23,020 nucleotides of DNA from JAHEFU01 sp020440645 (lineage in GTDB: Bacteria; 4484-113; JAFGCY01). This document shows, in pieces, positions 6,701 through 14,081 of this stretch (positions are counted from its first letter, which is position 1; each line of letters starts with the position of its first letter). The notes under the pieces were generated by a model that saw only the letters and a list, made by a program, of their open reading frames with translations, ran no database searches and was not told where the DNA came from. Made by a program: the position numbers and the translations under genes. Where the stretch lies: the NCBI GenBank assembly GCA_020440645.1, contig JAGRNR010000061.1:1-23020 (forward strand), written 5' to 3'.

Positions 6701-7703
6701 TGTCATCGTCAAATGCCCGGACCGCCAGGCTGAGGGACTGCACCGGCGGCTTGCTGATGCTCGCCACATAGTGCAGGCGCTGGCGCTTCTCGGCGGGACT
6801 GGCGATGCCGAAAACATTCGCCCGCAGCTCCAGCAGCTGTGGCACATCTTCGAAATCCTGCGGGTCATCCGTCAGGCCCTCGAATCTGTTCACAACGAAC
6901 CCGGTGATGCCCCGGTTGAAGTTGCGTGCGATCGGGGTCAGGTCCGCCAGGTTCACTTCACCATTGCCATCACCATCAACGAGCACCACTTCTTCCGGTG
7001 GATCATGGCTGCTGAGCGTCTGCTGGAACAGCAGGCCTATCGGCGTGATGTCGGAGATGCTGACCAGTCCGTTGTTGTCATAGTCACCGATGTTGCGCTC
7101 ATCCCATTCGAGTGTCAGGCTGTTGGCATCGACTGAAGAAACGGCCATCTCCACAGCACTTTTTGGGTCCTCATTGACAAGGCTCAGGTCGCGCCATATC
7201 CGTTCGCTGCCGGCGCGGAAACGCACATCGGCCAGTGTCATCGCCTGACGCTGCGTGCCGTGCTCGCGCGTGCGGGTGATCCCGACGAGGGTCACATCCT
7301 CGATGCGGCGGGTCACTGCAAGGATCAGGTTGCCATCGCTGGCTTCAGCAGTGAGCAGGGCACTGTCCAGCTGCAGCGCATCGTCGTCATAGCTGATCGC
7401 GAGGAAGATGTCATCCGGAGTGGCGGCACTGCAGTCAAGCTGGAAGCCAGCTGCGAGGCTGCCATGCACTTCAATTCCCTGCCAGTCGCGCAGCACATGC
7501 ATATTGCGGTCCAGCCGGTAAAAGCCCAGGCCATCAATCGAGATGCCGGACTGGCTGCGCAGGAATTCCGCGTCGAGCCTGCCCTGCCCGGTTGCCGCTG
7601 CATCAGCCGTTGCCAGCTGCGCAGTGCTGCCGCCCCCGCCGCAGGCCGCGAGCAGGATCAGGCCGATGAGGGCTGCCGCAGTGAATAGCCGCTGACCGTC
7701 CAT
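3759..7703 (-). CDS. Giant lipoprotein: cohesin-like, dockerin-like, FN3 and beta-propeller domains
   Basis: This is a 1314-residue predicted lipoprotein. The signal peptide ends in LLAAC (Cys21) followed by GGGG. Residues of about 75-180 resemble a degenerate cohesin sandwich; 206-265 hold two dockerin-like loops (DYDNNGLVSISD and DGDGNGEVNLAD, each followed by an I/LTPI motif). About 350-450 is FN3-like, and 455-808 has repeated beta strands with the look of a PQQ-type propeller. About 810-918 is a second FN3 domain, and 925-1314 is beta-rich and may be propeller-like. The ATG start has a strong GGAGGAGG upstream and overlaps the deacetylase gene by 46 bases, so it is probably the last gene of the moxR operon. 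It shares its N-terminal architecture with the lipoprotein at 1670-3370. No enzymatic motif was recognised; a surface binding or scaffold role is inference. Confidence 0.85.
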   Translation of the reverse strand: MDGQRLFTAAALIGLILLAACGGGGSTAQLATADAAATGQGRLDAEFLRSQSGISIDGLGFYRLDRNMHVLRDWQGIEVHGSLAAGFQLDCSAATPDDIFLAISYDDDALQLDSALLTAEASDGNLILAVTRRIEDVTLVGITRTREHGTQRQAMTLADVRFRAGSERIWRDLSLVNEDPKSAVEMAVSSVDANSLTLEWDERNIGDYDNNGLVSISDITPIGLLFQQTLSSHDPPEEVVLVDGDGNGEVNLADLTPIARNFNRGITGFVVNRFEGLTDDPQDFEDVPQLLELRANVFGIASPAEKRQRLHYVASISKPPVQSLSLAVRAFDDDMNLGPFSNVVSLELLPDNLKPVFQDSFWSQNQVNGVLLHLPIAVDPEGEEVSYTLTYRRELDPAVTEFEDIPLSGETSHEYPLTGLVRGSEYSFTLTASDESGLENSIGESTQIPTFDPDLPDRWDNIGADQARTGSLIACKLHEPLFMDIELELEPGDTMRRNEVAFSSNDNLLYAKGEEKWHFIFKDGENSEVQRGIYGSGPFLPSLTQTFNSIYMLATDGQSAWRSRLPDLVYELEVENAGQPLMMGELMFIGRPDGSIHLQNYHGSEIVLSTSTGSPSLSISSDGDVVYQLCEDGTLLRFAQPFFEDVQSASLPLPQAGSSLVHLSSVDALVVALPDGNFTVRSATDLSEIHTSDAADGSSTTCLAAVQWTDPPMLLLGESDSGNGRLRAVSMDDWTVIWDEPQQVETISASADRIFIRNPAELQVRDFDGRLRQSIPLGGNVNSQPVLDAQGLAAVHGSTLSFLRESPADLPPVWQGTEGLRELAVGDGQVTLNWGQAVDEHGEPVHYAVYYGTAFPPDADSLATSVVTDIPDAGTTTHEYVLDGLDNGKRYWFIVRAYDGWWDDNPNIEENLNWLAATPPWLSEELILGQDLPDGEVFYMRGIADPSGSLHVVYNDEATVKLTHLFGGTGNWQHESDGLAGWPSNAFDLGWDTDLLIGRANNFPPSLSLLSRTGADTYSETVVGGSDPLANPQLAIAVGTEYGMGFTEYISGTLPQVSGHYYYTVTSLGSFLPPIAVEEPLFNYGRDLDLLFDPADNISPWLCFQRGTATTDNRLTPTAGSLHFWRDLGSGLMVEDVDIGVNAPDSDAGKRVRMVLDGSGNPLLAYYDLDSDPLQPRGQFKTAHWDGSQWNVSVLENRDLSFQDQFTYRNTAPELDIVKSSSGEIAIGELLRQNMPASGDQPHSVGVRAWIDSGSGFELEVLTEPIWMLPSDREPCVAMYDASGILHIFVATAQEPPEGEDYKADTILHLWRGE

Positions 7704-8422
7704 CCGTCCTCCTCCAGTTGCCGCCTGAGCGCGGGATCCCCCAGCACGCTGAGCTCCTCGCCGCGCTCATCCACGTAGGAAGAGATTACCCTCAGCTCGT
7801 CGTCCACGCAGCCGGGATGGCACATCACTTCGACGTGTCTTCCGCGAAACACTTCCAGCATCCCGAGCAGGCTGTCCCGCGTAATGTTGCCAGTGCCGAA
7901 GTAGCCCTCGATCAGCACCTCGGGCCCGGCCACGCCGGCCGGCTCCGCCAGGCCGCGGTATTCACTGCGGCACCGGAGCGGCAGGCCGAAGCCCGCTGCC
8001 ATTTCCAGCGCCATCGGGAACAGCGGCCCGAGCATGTGGGTGTGGTGGTGGCTGTCAATGTGGGAGATCTCCAGGTTGCGGCGCTTCAGCAGTTCGAACT
8101 GCGCAGTCCATTCCAGCGCGACGGCGCGCCGCAGCTCCACATCCCGCCAGGTGTCCTCATCCAGGGCCAGCGACTTCAGGAAACGGCCCTCGCCATCCAG
8201 CAGCTGTGCCGGGTAGTTGTCACTGAGCGGCCGGCCGAGCGAGAGGTTGAGGTGGATCCCGGCTGTCATCGAGGTTGCCATCAGGTTCTGCAGGTCAGGC
8301 TCGCTGACAAGGTTCGCCATTACGGTGGTGCTCTGCACCACGCCCTCGCTGGCCTGCAGGATGCCGCGGCTGACCCCGGCGGTCAGGCCGTAGTCGTCGG
8401 CATTGAACACGATGCGGCTCAA
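7658..8422 (-). CDS. YdjC/ChbG-family carbohydrate deacetylase
   Basis: Members of this family remove acetyl groups from N-acetylated sugars such as chitooligosaccharides, using a divalent metal. The 254-residue product has the family landmarks: NADD at 7-10, GIHLNL around His57, the DSHHHTH cluster at 123-129 and CHPG around His202. The Asp and the His residues of these motifs are the expected metal ligands and catalytic residues. The TTG start is forced, because the conserved N-terminus begins immediately; it overlaps the TGA of the upstream transglutaminase gene as TTGA, which implies translational coupling. The substrate cannot be read from the sequence. Its place between an envelope transglutaminase and a giant lipoprotein suggests a role in surface glycan modification (inference). 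Confidence 0.88.
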   Translation of the reverse strand: MSRIVFNADDYGLTAGVSRGILQASEGVVQSTTVMANLVSEPDLQNLMATSMTAGIHLNLSLGRPLSDNYPAQLLDGEGRFLKSLALDEDTWRDVELRRAVALEWTAQFELLKRRNLEISHIDSHHHTHMLGPLFPMALEMAAGFGLPLRCRSEYRGLAEPAGVAGPEVLIEGYFGTGNITRDSLLGMLEVFRGRHVEVMCHPGCVDDELRVISSYVDERGEELSVLGDPALRRQLEEDGWTVSGYSLRQPSSA

Positions 8423-11058
8423 CGTTGCCTCCGCCGCGCCAGCTCCTCGCGCACGAAATCCTCCACCGCCTGCAGTGCGCTGTTGGCAACATCCACATCG
8501 CCGTCCTCGAGCCCCTGCAGGCCGTAGGCCGCGCGCTCATAGACCGGGATCAGCCCGCCGAGCGATGTTGCCAGGTCGCCGTAGCGCGAGGAGGCCTGCA
8601 TCATCTGCGCGCGCGGCGTCATGCCTCCCTCACGGTGCACGCCGAGCCGGTCAAGCTGGCCGCTGATGCGCACATAGGCCTCGACCACGGAATTCTCCGG
8701 CACGATCGGCGGCGGGCGGCGGTGGAAGATGCCGCGCTTGAACAGCATGAACAGGCCGACAACGGCGGCGACTGCGAGCAGCACCAGCAGGCTGCCCAGC
8801 CAGTGCTTCATCGCCCAGGCCCAGGCATCCTTGATGGCCTCGATGATCAGTTCCTGGGTGCGGGCCGGGTCGATGATGAACAGGTCCTGCAGGAAGCCGA
8901 TCAGGTTGGCAAACCACTTGCTGGCCTCCGGCTGGTTGGACCAGTCCTGGCTGGCCGGTGTCGGGTCGACCTCGATCCAGCCGTGGCCGTCGATGTAGAC
9001 CTCAACCCAGGCGTGCGCATTGCTTGCGCGGTAGACGTAGGCATTCTCCACGAGGCTGTACTCACCGGGGCTGTAGCCGGTGACGACGCGCGCCGGCACG
9101 CCATTGAGCCGGCACAGCACGGCCATCGCGGATGAGAAGTAGCGGCAATAGCCCTGTTGGGTGCCAAGGCAGAAGGCCTCGGTGATTTCCTGGTCGCCGA
9201 CCGGGGCCTCGAACTGGCGGGTGTAGACGAATTCGCTGTCGGGCCCGCTGAGGTAGGCCATGATCGCCTGCACGCGCTGCCATGAGTTGTATGGCACTTC
9301 CGGGCTGGTCGGGTCCGCCTCAAAGCGGCGCGCCAGGTTCTTCAGCGGGTCGGTGATCAGGCGGTAATTCTCCGGCGTGATGTTCAGGTACTCGGCCTGC
9401 CTCGGGGAGAGGTAGCGCTGCCTGGGTTCGTCGCCATCGCCATCCCCCTCCGCATTGCCAAGCCCCTCCATGTCATCCGGTGGCAGCAGCGGACCCATGA
9501 ATTCCTCCAGCCCGGAGTCACTGGGACGCCACTCCTTCTCAGCGCCCGGCTCGCCGATCGGGTAGAGCGGCAGCTGGGTGTACCAGTCGCGGATGTACTT
9601 CGGTGGCTTGCTCCAGACCTCCAGCAGGTCGGACTCCGTGCGCTTGTATTCGATGGACTGAATGGTGTAGGTGAACTTGCGCGGATGGCTGTTGCGCCCG
9701 GTGCCGGACACCAGCGTGCTGCCCATTGTCAGCGCTGGGATGTCATATGGCTGTGAGCTCTTCTTGCCGGTGGAGATGTTCTCGATGCGGAAGGGCTCGA
9801 AGATTGAGAGGAACACCGCGTTGTCAAAAGGCTCCATCAGGCTGATCTCGTAGCGGATCTTGCTGAAGCTCAGGTCCTCGGTCTCGTTGAGCACGCCGGG
9901 GCTGAGCCCGGTCCCCATCAGCTCATTGGTGGTCATGTACTTGACCTGCTCACCGTTGATTGACAGCCAGCCGTCCTTCTTCGTGCTGCGGTAATAGTTC
10001 GGGCTGGGGAAGTCCAGCACGGGCACCGGGTAGGAATCGTAGGTGAAGTTGCTGGTGTCCGTGTTGTCAGTTGTCAGGAACAGCGGGTTGCTGGTGCCGG
10101 GCCGGCCCTTCATGAAGTCCGACTCCACCCAGCCGCTGCCGGTGTAGACATCGAACACCTTGGCGCGCAGGTAGTAGGCGCGGTTGGTCTTCTGCAGTTT
10201 CAGCACCTCGGTGGTGTCGTCAGTCAGCCGGCTGCCGTCGGACAGGTCGAAGTTGTCACTGATGCCGGTCTGGGCATCGCCACCCTTGCCCTGCTGCTGC
10301 TGTTCCTCGGGCTTGTCATTCGCCTGGTCCTGGCGGTCCTCATCCACCTGCGGGGCCGGGCTGAGCGCCACGCTCTGCCCGCTGCCGCCACCCTGCGGCA
10401 TCATGATGAACACGATCACCGACAGGAGGATGATGCCGAACACGGCCCTCAGCAGGATCCACAGGAAGCCGAAGCGGGTGCGCGACTTCGGCGAGTAAGG
10501 CGCACCGGTGGTGCCCTCCACGCGTACCGCCACGTCGATCTGGTTGGCGATGTACAGCGCGCTGCCGGCGAAGGTCAGGAACACCGGCAGCAGCAGCATG
10601 AACTTCAGGTCATAACTGGCGACACTTGAGAAGATCAGGAACACCACGCTGAACATCAGGATGAAGCGGTGGTCCCCCGGGGCGAAGGCCTTGAATGACA
10701 ACAGCACCATCAGCAGGCCGCCGAGGATGCCGAGCACAGCGCCGAGGCTGTTGGGGTCCTCGCGGATCTGGTTGAAGTAGTACAGCGAGATGCCGAAGCT
10801 GGCGAAGGACACGATGTAGGTTGCCAGCGGGCGGAAGCGCGGCTGCAGGAAGTAGCTGACGAGGAAGGCCAGCGTCAGCGAGCCGCTCAGGAACAGGTTG
10901 AGCGGCAGGTTGTCAACCGTCAGGTGCAGGATCTGCAGGGCCGTCACACCGGCGAGGTAGCTGAACACGTAGAGCAGCATGCGGAAGCGCGGCTCGCGGT
11001 CCAGCGCGACCGTCATGTCGAGCGTCTCCCTGCGCCTGCCGACGCCGTTGGCACTCAT
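8419..11058 (-). CDS. Membrane-anchored transglutaminase-like protein (DUF3488-Tgase-DUF4129)
   Basis: An 879-residue protein of the bacterial TgpA type. Residues 25-220 contain a block of hydrophobic helices (DUF3488-like). A charged Gln-rich linker follows at about 240-260, then an extracytoplasmic region with the transglutaminase core: Cys638 in GYCRYFSS, His682 in NAHAWVEV and Asp698 in EVDPTP form the catalytic triad. A further membrane helix lies at about 755-773, then a cytoplasmic DUF4129-like tail (790-870). In this family the fold may act as a cysteine protease or as a cross-linking enzyme; the substrate is unknown. Its ATG shares one base with the TGA of the DUF58 gene (TGATG), so the two are coupled, as is typical for MoxR-DUF58-transglutaminase clusters. 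Confidence 0.93.
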   Translation of the reverse strand: MSANGVGRRRETLDMTVALDREPRFRMLLYVFSYLAGVTALQILHLTVDNLPLNLFLSGSLTLAFLVSYFLQPRFRPLATYIVSFASFGISLYYFNQIREDPNSLGAVLGILGGLLMVLLSFKAFAPGDHRFILMFSVVFLIFSSVASYDLKFMLLLPVFLTFAGSALYIANQIDVAVRVEGTTGAPYSPKSRTRFGFLWILLRAVFGIILLSVIVFIMMPQGGGSGQSVALSPAPQVDEDRQDQANDKPEEQQQQGKGGDAQTGISDNFDLSDGSRLTDDTTEVLKLQKTNRAYYLRAKVFDVYTGSGWVESDFMKGRPGTSNPLFLTTDNTDTSNFTYDSYPVPVLDFPSPNYYRSTKKDGWLSINGEQVKYMTTNELMGTGLSPGVLNETEDLSFSKIRYEISLMEPFDNAVFLSIFEPFRIENISTGKKSSQPYDIPALTMGSTLVSGTGRNSHPRKFTYTIQSIEYKRTESDLLEVWSKPPKYIRDWYTQLPLYPIGEPGAEKEWRPSDSGLEEFMGPLLPPDDMEGLGNAEGDGDGDEPRQRYLSPRQAEYLNITPENYRLITDPLKNLARRFEADPTSPEVPYNSWQRVQAIMAYLSGPDSEFVYTRQFEAPVGDQEITEAFCLGTQQGYCRYFSSAMAVLCRLNGVPARVVTGYSPGEYSLVENAYVYRASNAHAWVEVYIDGHGWIEVDPTPASQDWSNQPEASKWFANLIGFLQDLFIIDPARTQELIIEAIKDAWAWAMKHWLGSLLVLLAVAAVVGLFMLFKRGIFHRRPPPIVPENSVVEAYVRISGQLDRLGVHREGGMTPRAQMMQASSRYGDLATSLGGLIPVYERAAYGLQGLEDGDVDVANSALQAVEDFVREELARRRQR

Positions 11059-12305
11059 CAGCGCACCACCACCATCGACTTCTCATTGACCTGTTCGAGC
11101 GTGGCACCCAGGTCGTCGCCGTAGAACACCTCAAGGATCAGGTAGCCCTCGCCGAAGCTCAGGCGCGGGCCGGGCCGCTCAGCGGGCTGCATCTTGCGGA
11201 AGCTCTCGGCGTTGAAGGTGACGACGACCACGCTGCGGTAGCGCGCCGCCATGTTGCGGAAGCGCTGGCGGCTGCTCTGGCCGAGGTCCATCGTGAGGAT
11301 CACGAGGCTGGAGCCCGCCGGCAGGTAGCCAAGCACCACCTTGCCGCTGTGGTCCCAGTTGATCGCGCCGCGCCCGCTGAGCCGCGCCAGGCGGATGGAA
11401 AGCTCGCGGAAGAAGCCCTGCCCGTTGCCGGCCTGGCTCTCGTAGTTGTCACCCATCAGCGCGAGGTAGTGCAGCTTGAAGCGGTTGAAGCAGCTGGCAT
11501 AGGCCAGGCTGGCAACCATCCGGATCGCGAACTCGACCGGGCAGTTGTGCCCGATGCCCTGCCACATCGCCTCGTCGGAGATCAGCAGCACCGAGATCGA
11601 ACTGGCAACGTTCATCTCATGCTGCTTGGTGATCAGCTTGCCGTGGCGCGCGCTGCTCATCCAGTGCACGCGCTTCATCGGGTCGCTCGAGACATACTCG
11701 CGCACCCCGAGGAACTCGCTGCTCTCACCGGCCAGCGGCTGCGTCTCCAGCTCGTCCTGGGCCAGCATCGAGGCCGAGGGCGGCTGGCGGAAGCGGAAGG
11801 GCACCGGGTCCGGCAGCACCACGAGCTCCGTCGGCACGCGCAGCTTGCGCCAGCACTTGTAGAAGCCGAATGGGTCGCCGCCGTAGAGGAAGAACGGGCC
11901 GAGCTCGTACACCCCGCGCCGCGCCGGGGTGACGCGGTAGCTGGAGAGCACCTTCTCACCGGGCGGGGCCGAGAGGAAGGCCACCGGGGTGTACTCCTTG
12001 CCGGGCACCAGCTTGGCGTGGATGTCGAAACCCATCGTGCCGTAGCGCGCGGTGGTGCGGGTGTTCTCCAGCAGCACCTCGACCTCGGCCTCGCGCCCGG
12101 CCATCACATGCGGCGGGTGGCGGCGCTCGACCTTCATCCCGTTCACGGAGTACTGCGCCCAGATGTAGAGCACGAAGTTCGTGACCACGAGGAACACGGC
12201 GGTGTACACGAGCAGCGGGTTCCTGAAGACCCAGGCCACGACGACCGTGAACAGGGTGAGGAACAGGAACACCACCGAATGCACTGTGAACTTGGATGAG
12301 AGCAA
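11058..12305 (-). CDS. DUF58-domain membrane protein
   Basis: A 415-residue protein with two membrane helices at about 10-27 and 30-50, a beta-rich region, and the DUF58 signature SSDPMKRVHWMSSARHGKL at about 206-224. The rest is a vWA-like alpha/beta fold. DUF58 proteins are encoded beside MoxR ATPases and are thought to be their partners in assembling or activating membrane or exported complexes. The chosen TTG start at 12305 has no clear Shine-Dalgarno sequence, but the membrane segments begin right after it. It is separated from moxR by 76 bases that include a GGGAATG-type 7-bp array, and it abuts the transglutaminase gene at its 3' end. Confidence 0.9.
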   Translation of the reverse strand: MLSSKFTVHSVVFLFLTLFTVVVAWVFRNPLLVYTAVFLVVTNFVLYIWAQYSVNGMKVERRHPPHVMAGREAEVEVLLENTRTTARYGTMGFDIHAKLVPGKEYTPVAFLSAPPGEKVLSSYRVTPARRGVYELGPFFLYGGDPFGFYKCWRKLRVPTELVVLPDPVPFRFRQPPSASMLAQDELETQPLAGESSEFLGVREYVSSDPMKRVHWMSSARHGKLITKQHEMNVASSISVLLISDEAMWQGIGHNCPVEFAIRMVASLAYASCFNRFKLHYLALMGDNYESQAGNGQGFFRELSIRLARLSGRGAINWDHSGKVVLGYLPAGSSLVILTMDLGQSSRQRFRNMAARYRSVVVVTFNAESFRKMQPAERPGPRLSFGEGYLILEVFYGDDLGATLEQVNEKSMVVVR

Positions 12306-12344
12306 GCTACTTTAATGGTATCGCAGGGGGATAGTCACAGAGCA

Positions 12345-12372
12345 GGGAATGGGGAACGGGGAATGGGAAGGA
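12345..12372. repeat. Short heptad array between moxR and DUF58 genes
   Basis: Four 7-bp units (GGGAATG, GGGAACG, then GGGAATG and GGAAGGA) run in register. The array sits in the only sizeable gap of the moxR operon. Confidence 0.6.
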
Positions 12373-12381
12373 AGCTTTGAG

Positions 12382-13392
12382 CTACTGAGCCGGGACGGCG
12401 ATCTGGCGCAGGATGGCCTTAAGCACGCTTTTCTCATCGACACCGGCCAGCTTGGCCTCGGGCCTCAGTAGGATGCGGTGTGCCAGGCAGTGCGGCGCCA
12501 CGCTCTGGATATCGTCCGGGATGATGTAGTCGCGGTGGTTGAGCATCGCGTAGGCCTGCGCCGCCGTCATCAGGCGCTGGCTGCCGCGCACGCTGACACC
12601 GACCAGCACATCCGGGTGCTCGCGGCTGGCCGCGCTGATCTCGGCGACGTAGCGCCTGAGGCTCGGCTTGACCCCGATGCGGCGAACGAGCTGCTGGATG
12701 GACATGATCTCGTCCGGTCCGCAGATCGGCTCCAGCTCCTCGATCGGATGCGTGCGGCGCTGGGCCTCGAGGATCTCCGCCTCGTGGTCAATGCTCGGAT
12801 AGCCGATCTTCACGCGCAGGATGAAGCGGTCCAGCTGCGCTTCCGGCAGGTCGTAGGTGCCCTGCTGCTCCACCGGGTTCTGGGTGGCGATCACGAAGAA
12901 GGGGCGCGGCACCGGGTAGGTCACGCCGTCCACGGTGACCTGGCGCTCCTCCATCGCCTCCAAGAGCGATGACTGGGTGCGCGGGCTGGTACGGTTGATC
13001 TCGTCGGCCAGCAGGATGTTGGCGAAGATCGGTCCCGGGCGGAAGGAGAATTTGTTCTCCTTCTGGTCGTAGGTATTGGCTCCGGTGACGTCGGCGGGCA
13101 GCAGGTCCGGGGTGAACTGGATGCGCTTGAAGTCGGCCTTCACACTGCGGGCGAGCGCCCGGGCGAGGATGGTCTTGCCCACGCCGGGAACGTCCTCCAG
13201 CAGCACATGGCCATCGGAGAACATGCCGATCAGCACCAGCTCGATCACGTCGCGCTTGCCGAAGATGGCCAGCTCGATGTTGCGGATCACCCGGTTGACA
13301 AGCGCCAGCGCGCCGTCCAGTTCAGCGGGGCTGATGGAGACGGAGGGGCTGTTCGTCGCCGGTTCCGGGTTGCTCATGGAGCCTGTACTCAT
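12382..13392 (-). CDS. MoxR-family AAA+ ATPase
   Basis: The 336-residue product is a MoxR-type chaperone-like ATPase. Walker A is DVPGVGKT (67-74), Walker B is ILLADE (126-131), followed by INRTSPRTQ. Sensor 1 is ATQNP (169-173), and the helix-2 insert EERQVTVDG characteristic of the family is present. The C-terminal lid is complete. MoxR proteins work with DUF58/vWA partners to assemble or mature protein complexes, and the next two genes are such partners. Two starts are possible, ATG at 13392 or ATG at 13377; neither has a Shine-Dalgarno sequence. The first is chosen because a -10-like CACTAT (13404-13399) ends six bases before it, as in the leaderless genes of this window. Longer upstream frames are antisense to the flavin reductase gene. 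Confidence 0.93.
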   Translation of the reverse strand: MSTGSMSNPEPATNSPSVSISPAELDGALALVNRVIRNIELAIFGKRDVIELVLIGMFSDGHVLLEDVPGVGKTILARALARSVKADFKRIQFTPDLLPADVTGANTYDQKENKFSFRPGPIFANILLADEINRTSPRTQSSLLEAMEERQVTVDGVTYPVPRPFFVIATQNPVEQQGTYDLPEAQLDRFILRVKIGYPSIDHEAEILEAQRRTHPIEELEPICGPDEIMSIQQLVRRIGVKPSLRRYVAEISAASREHPDVLVGVSVRGSQRLMTAAQAYAMLNHRDYIIPDDIQSVAPHCLAHRILLRPEAKLAGVDEKSVLKAILRQIAVPAQ

Positions 13393-13413
13393 GGGACAAT
13401 AGTGAGTTCCCGC

Positions 13414-13420
13414 TATTTTA
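13414..13420. promoter_or_regulatory. Shared A/T core between divergent genes
   Basis: TATTTTA in the 42-bp gap between moxR (-) and the flavin reductase-like gene (+) reads as TATTTT on the plus strand (13414-13419) and TAAAAT on the minus strand (13420-13415). Both resemble -10 hexamers, so one A/T block may serve two overlapping divergent promoters. Confidence 0.35.
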
Positions 13421-13434
13421 ACACGGAGGTTGCA

Positions 13435-14049
13435 ATGCACATTGACCCACAGACCCTTTCCCCCGGGCGGCGCTACTTCCTGATGATCAGCGCGATCGTG
13501 CCCCGCCCGATCGCCTGGGTGGGTACGAACAATCAGGCGGGCGGGCATAACCTCGCCCCGTTCAGCTTCTTCAACGCCTTCAGCGCCACCCCGCCGGTGG
13601 TCGGGCTGGGCTTTTCACCAGCCGAAAGCAAGCCCAGCAAGGACACGCTGCTCAACATCCGCCGCACGGGAGAGCTCACGATCAGCATCTGCGACCTGCA
13701 GCACGGCGACCAGCTGCATGAAAGCAGCGCGGAACTGCCCTATGGCGAGGATGAATTCGCGGCAACGAAGCTCACGCCGGCCTTCGGATCCGTGGTCAGT
13801 GCACCGTTCGTGAAGGAAGCACCGGTCAGCATGGAATGCCGCCTGCGCCAGGTGATCGAATTCGAGGAAAGCGGCGGGGCGATGATCCTCGCCGACGTGC
13901 TGATGTTCCATATCCGCGACACCCTGCTCGATGCGCGCGGCACGATTGACCCGCACCGGCTGAAGCCGCTGGCACGCATGGGTGGCGGGCGCTATGCCAG
14001 CCTCGGTGAGATCTTCAAACTGCCGAGTTACGGCCAGCTGCCAGACTGA
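13435..14049 (+). CDS. Flavin reductase-like (FMN-binding split barrel) protein
   Basis: The 204-residue product matches the flavin reductase-like domain family (DIM6/NTAB type): SAIVPRPIAWVGT at 19-31, then GGHNLAPFSFFNAFSATPP at 36-54. These segments form the FMN-binding split barrel. Proteins of this family reduce flavins or are flavoproteins of unknown substrate; the reaction here cannot be specified. The ATG at 13435 has a good GGAGG (13425-13429) five bases upstream. An open frame continues upstream to 13207 but overlaps moxR and is not used. The gene is transcribed away from moxR and is followed after 32 bases by the M42 peptidase gene, which seems to have its own promoter. Confidence 0.88.
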   Translation: MHIDPQTLSPGRRYFLMISAIVPRPIAWVGTNNQAGGHNLAPFSFFNAFSATPPVVGLGFSPAESKPSKDTLLNIRRTGELTISICDLQHGDQLHESSAELPYGEDEFAATKLTPAFGSVVSAPFVKEAPVSMECRLRQVIEFEESGGAMILADVLMFHIRDTLLDARGTIDPHRLKPLARMGGGRYASLGEIFKLPSYGQLPD

Positions 14050-14069
14050 TTCGCGGGCCGCGTACGCGA

Positions 14070-14075
14070 TAGAAT
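14070..14075 (+). promoter_or_regulatory. -10 element of the M42 peptidase gene, leaderless promoter
   Basis: TAGAAT ends six bases before the ATG at 14082, the same spacing as for waaA. An in-frame ATG at 14076 directly abuts the hexamer and would lie upstream of the predicted transcription start. No Shine-Dalgarno sequence is present. A GCGTACGC palindrome lies just upstream (14060-14067). Confidence 0.5.
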
Positions 14076-14081
14076 ATGGGC

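Noticed and set aside
11349..12299. 316-residue plus-strand open frame opposite DUF58
   Set aside because: His/Arg/Gln-rich shadow frame; the minus strand has the DUF58 signature.
13393..13548. N-terminal extension of the MoxR protein
   Set aside because: It lacks family features and overlaps the coding sequence of the flavin reductase-like gene on the other strand.
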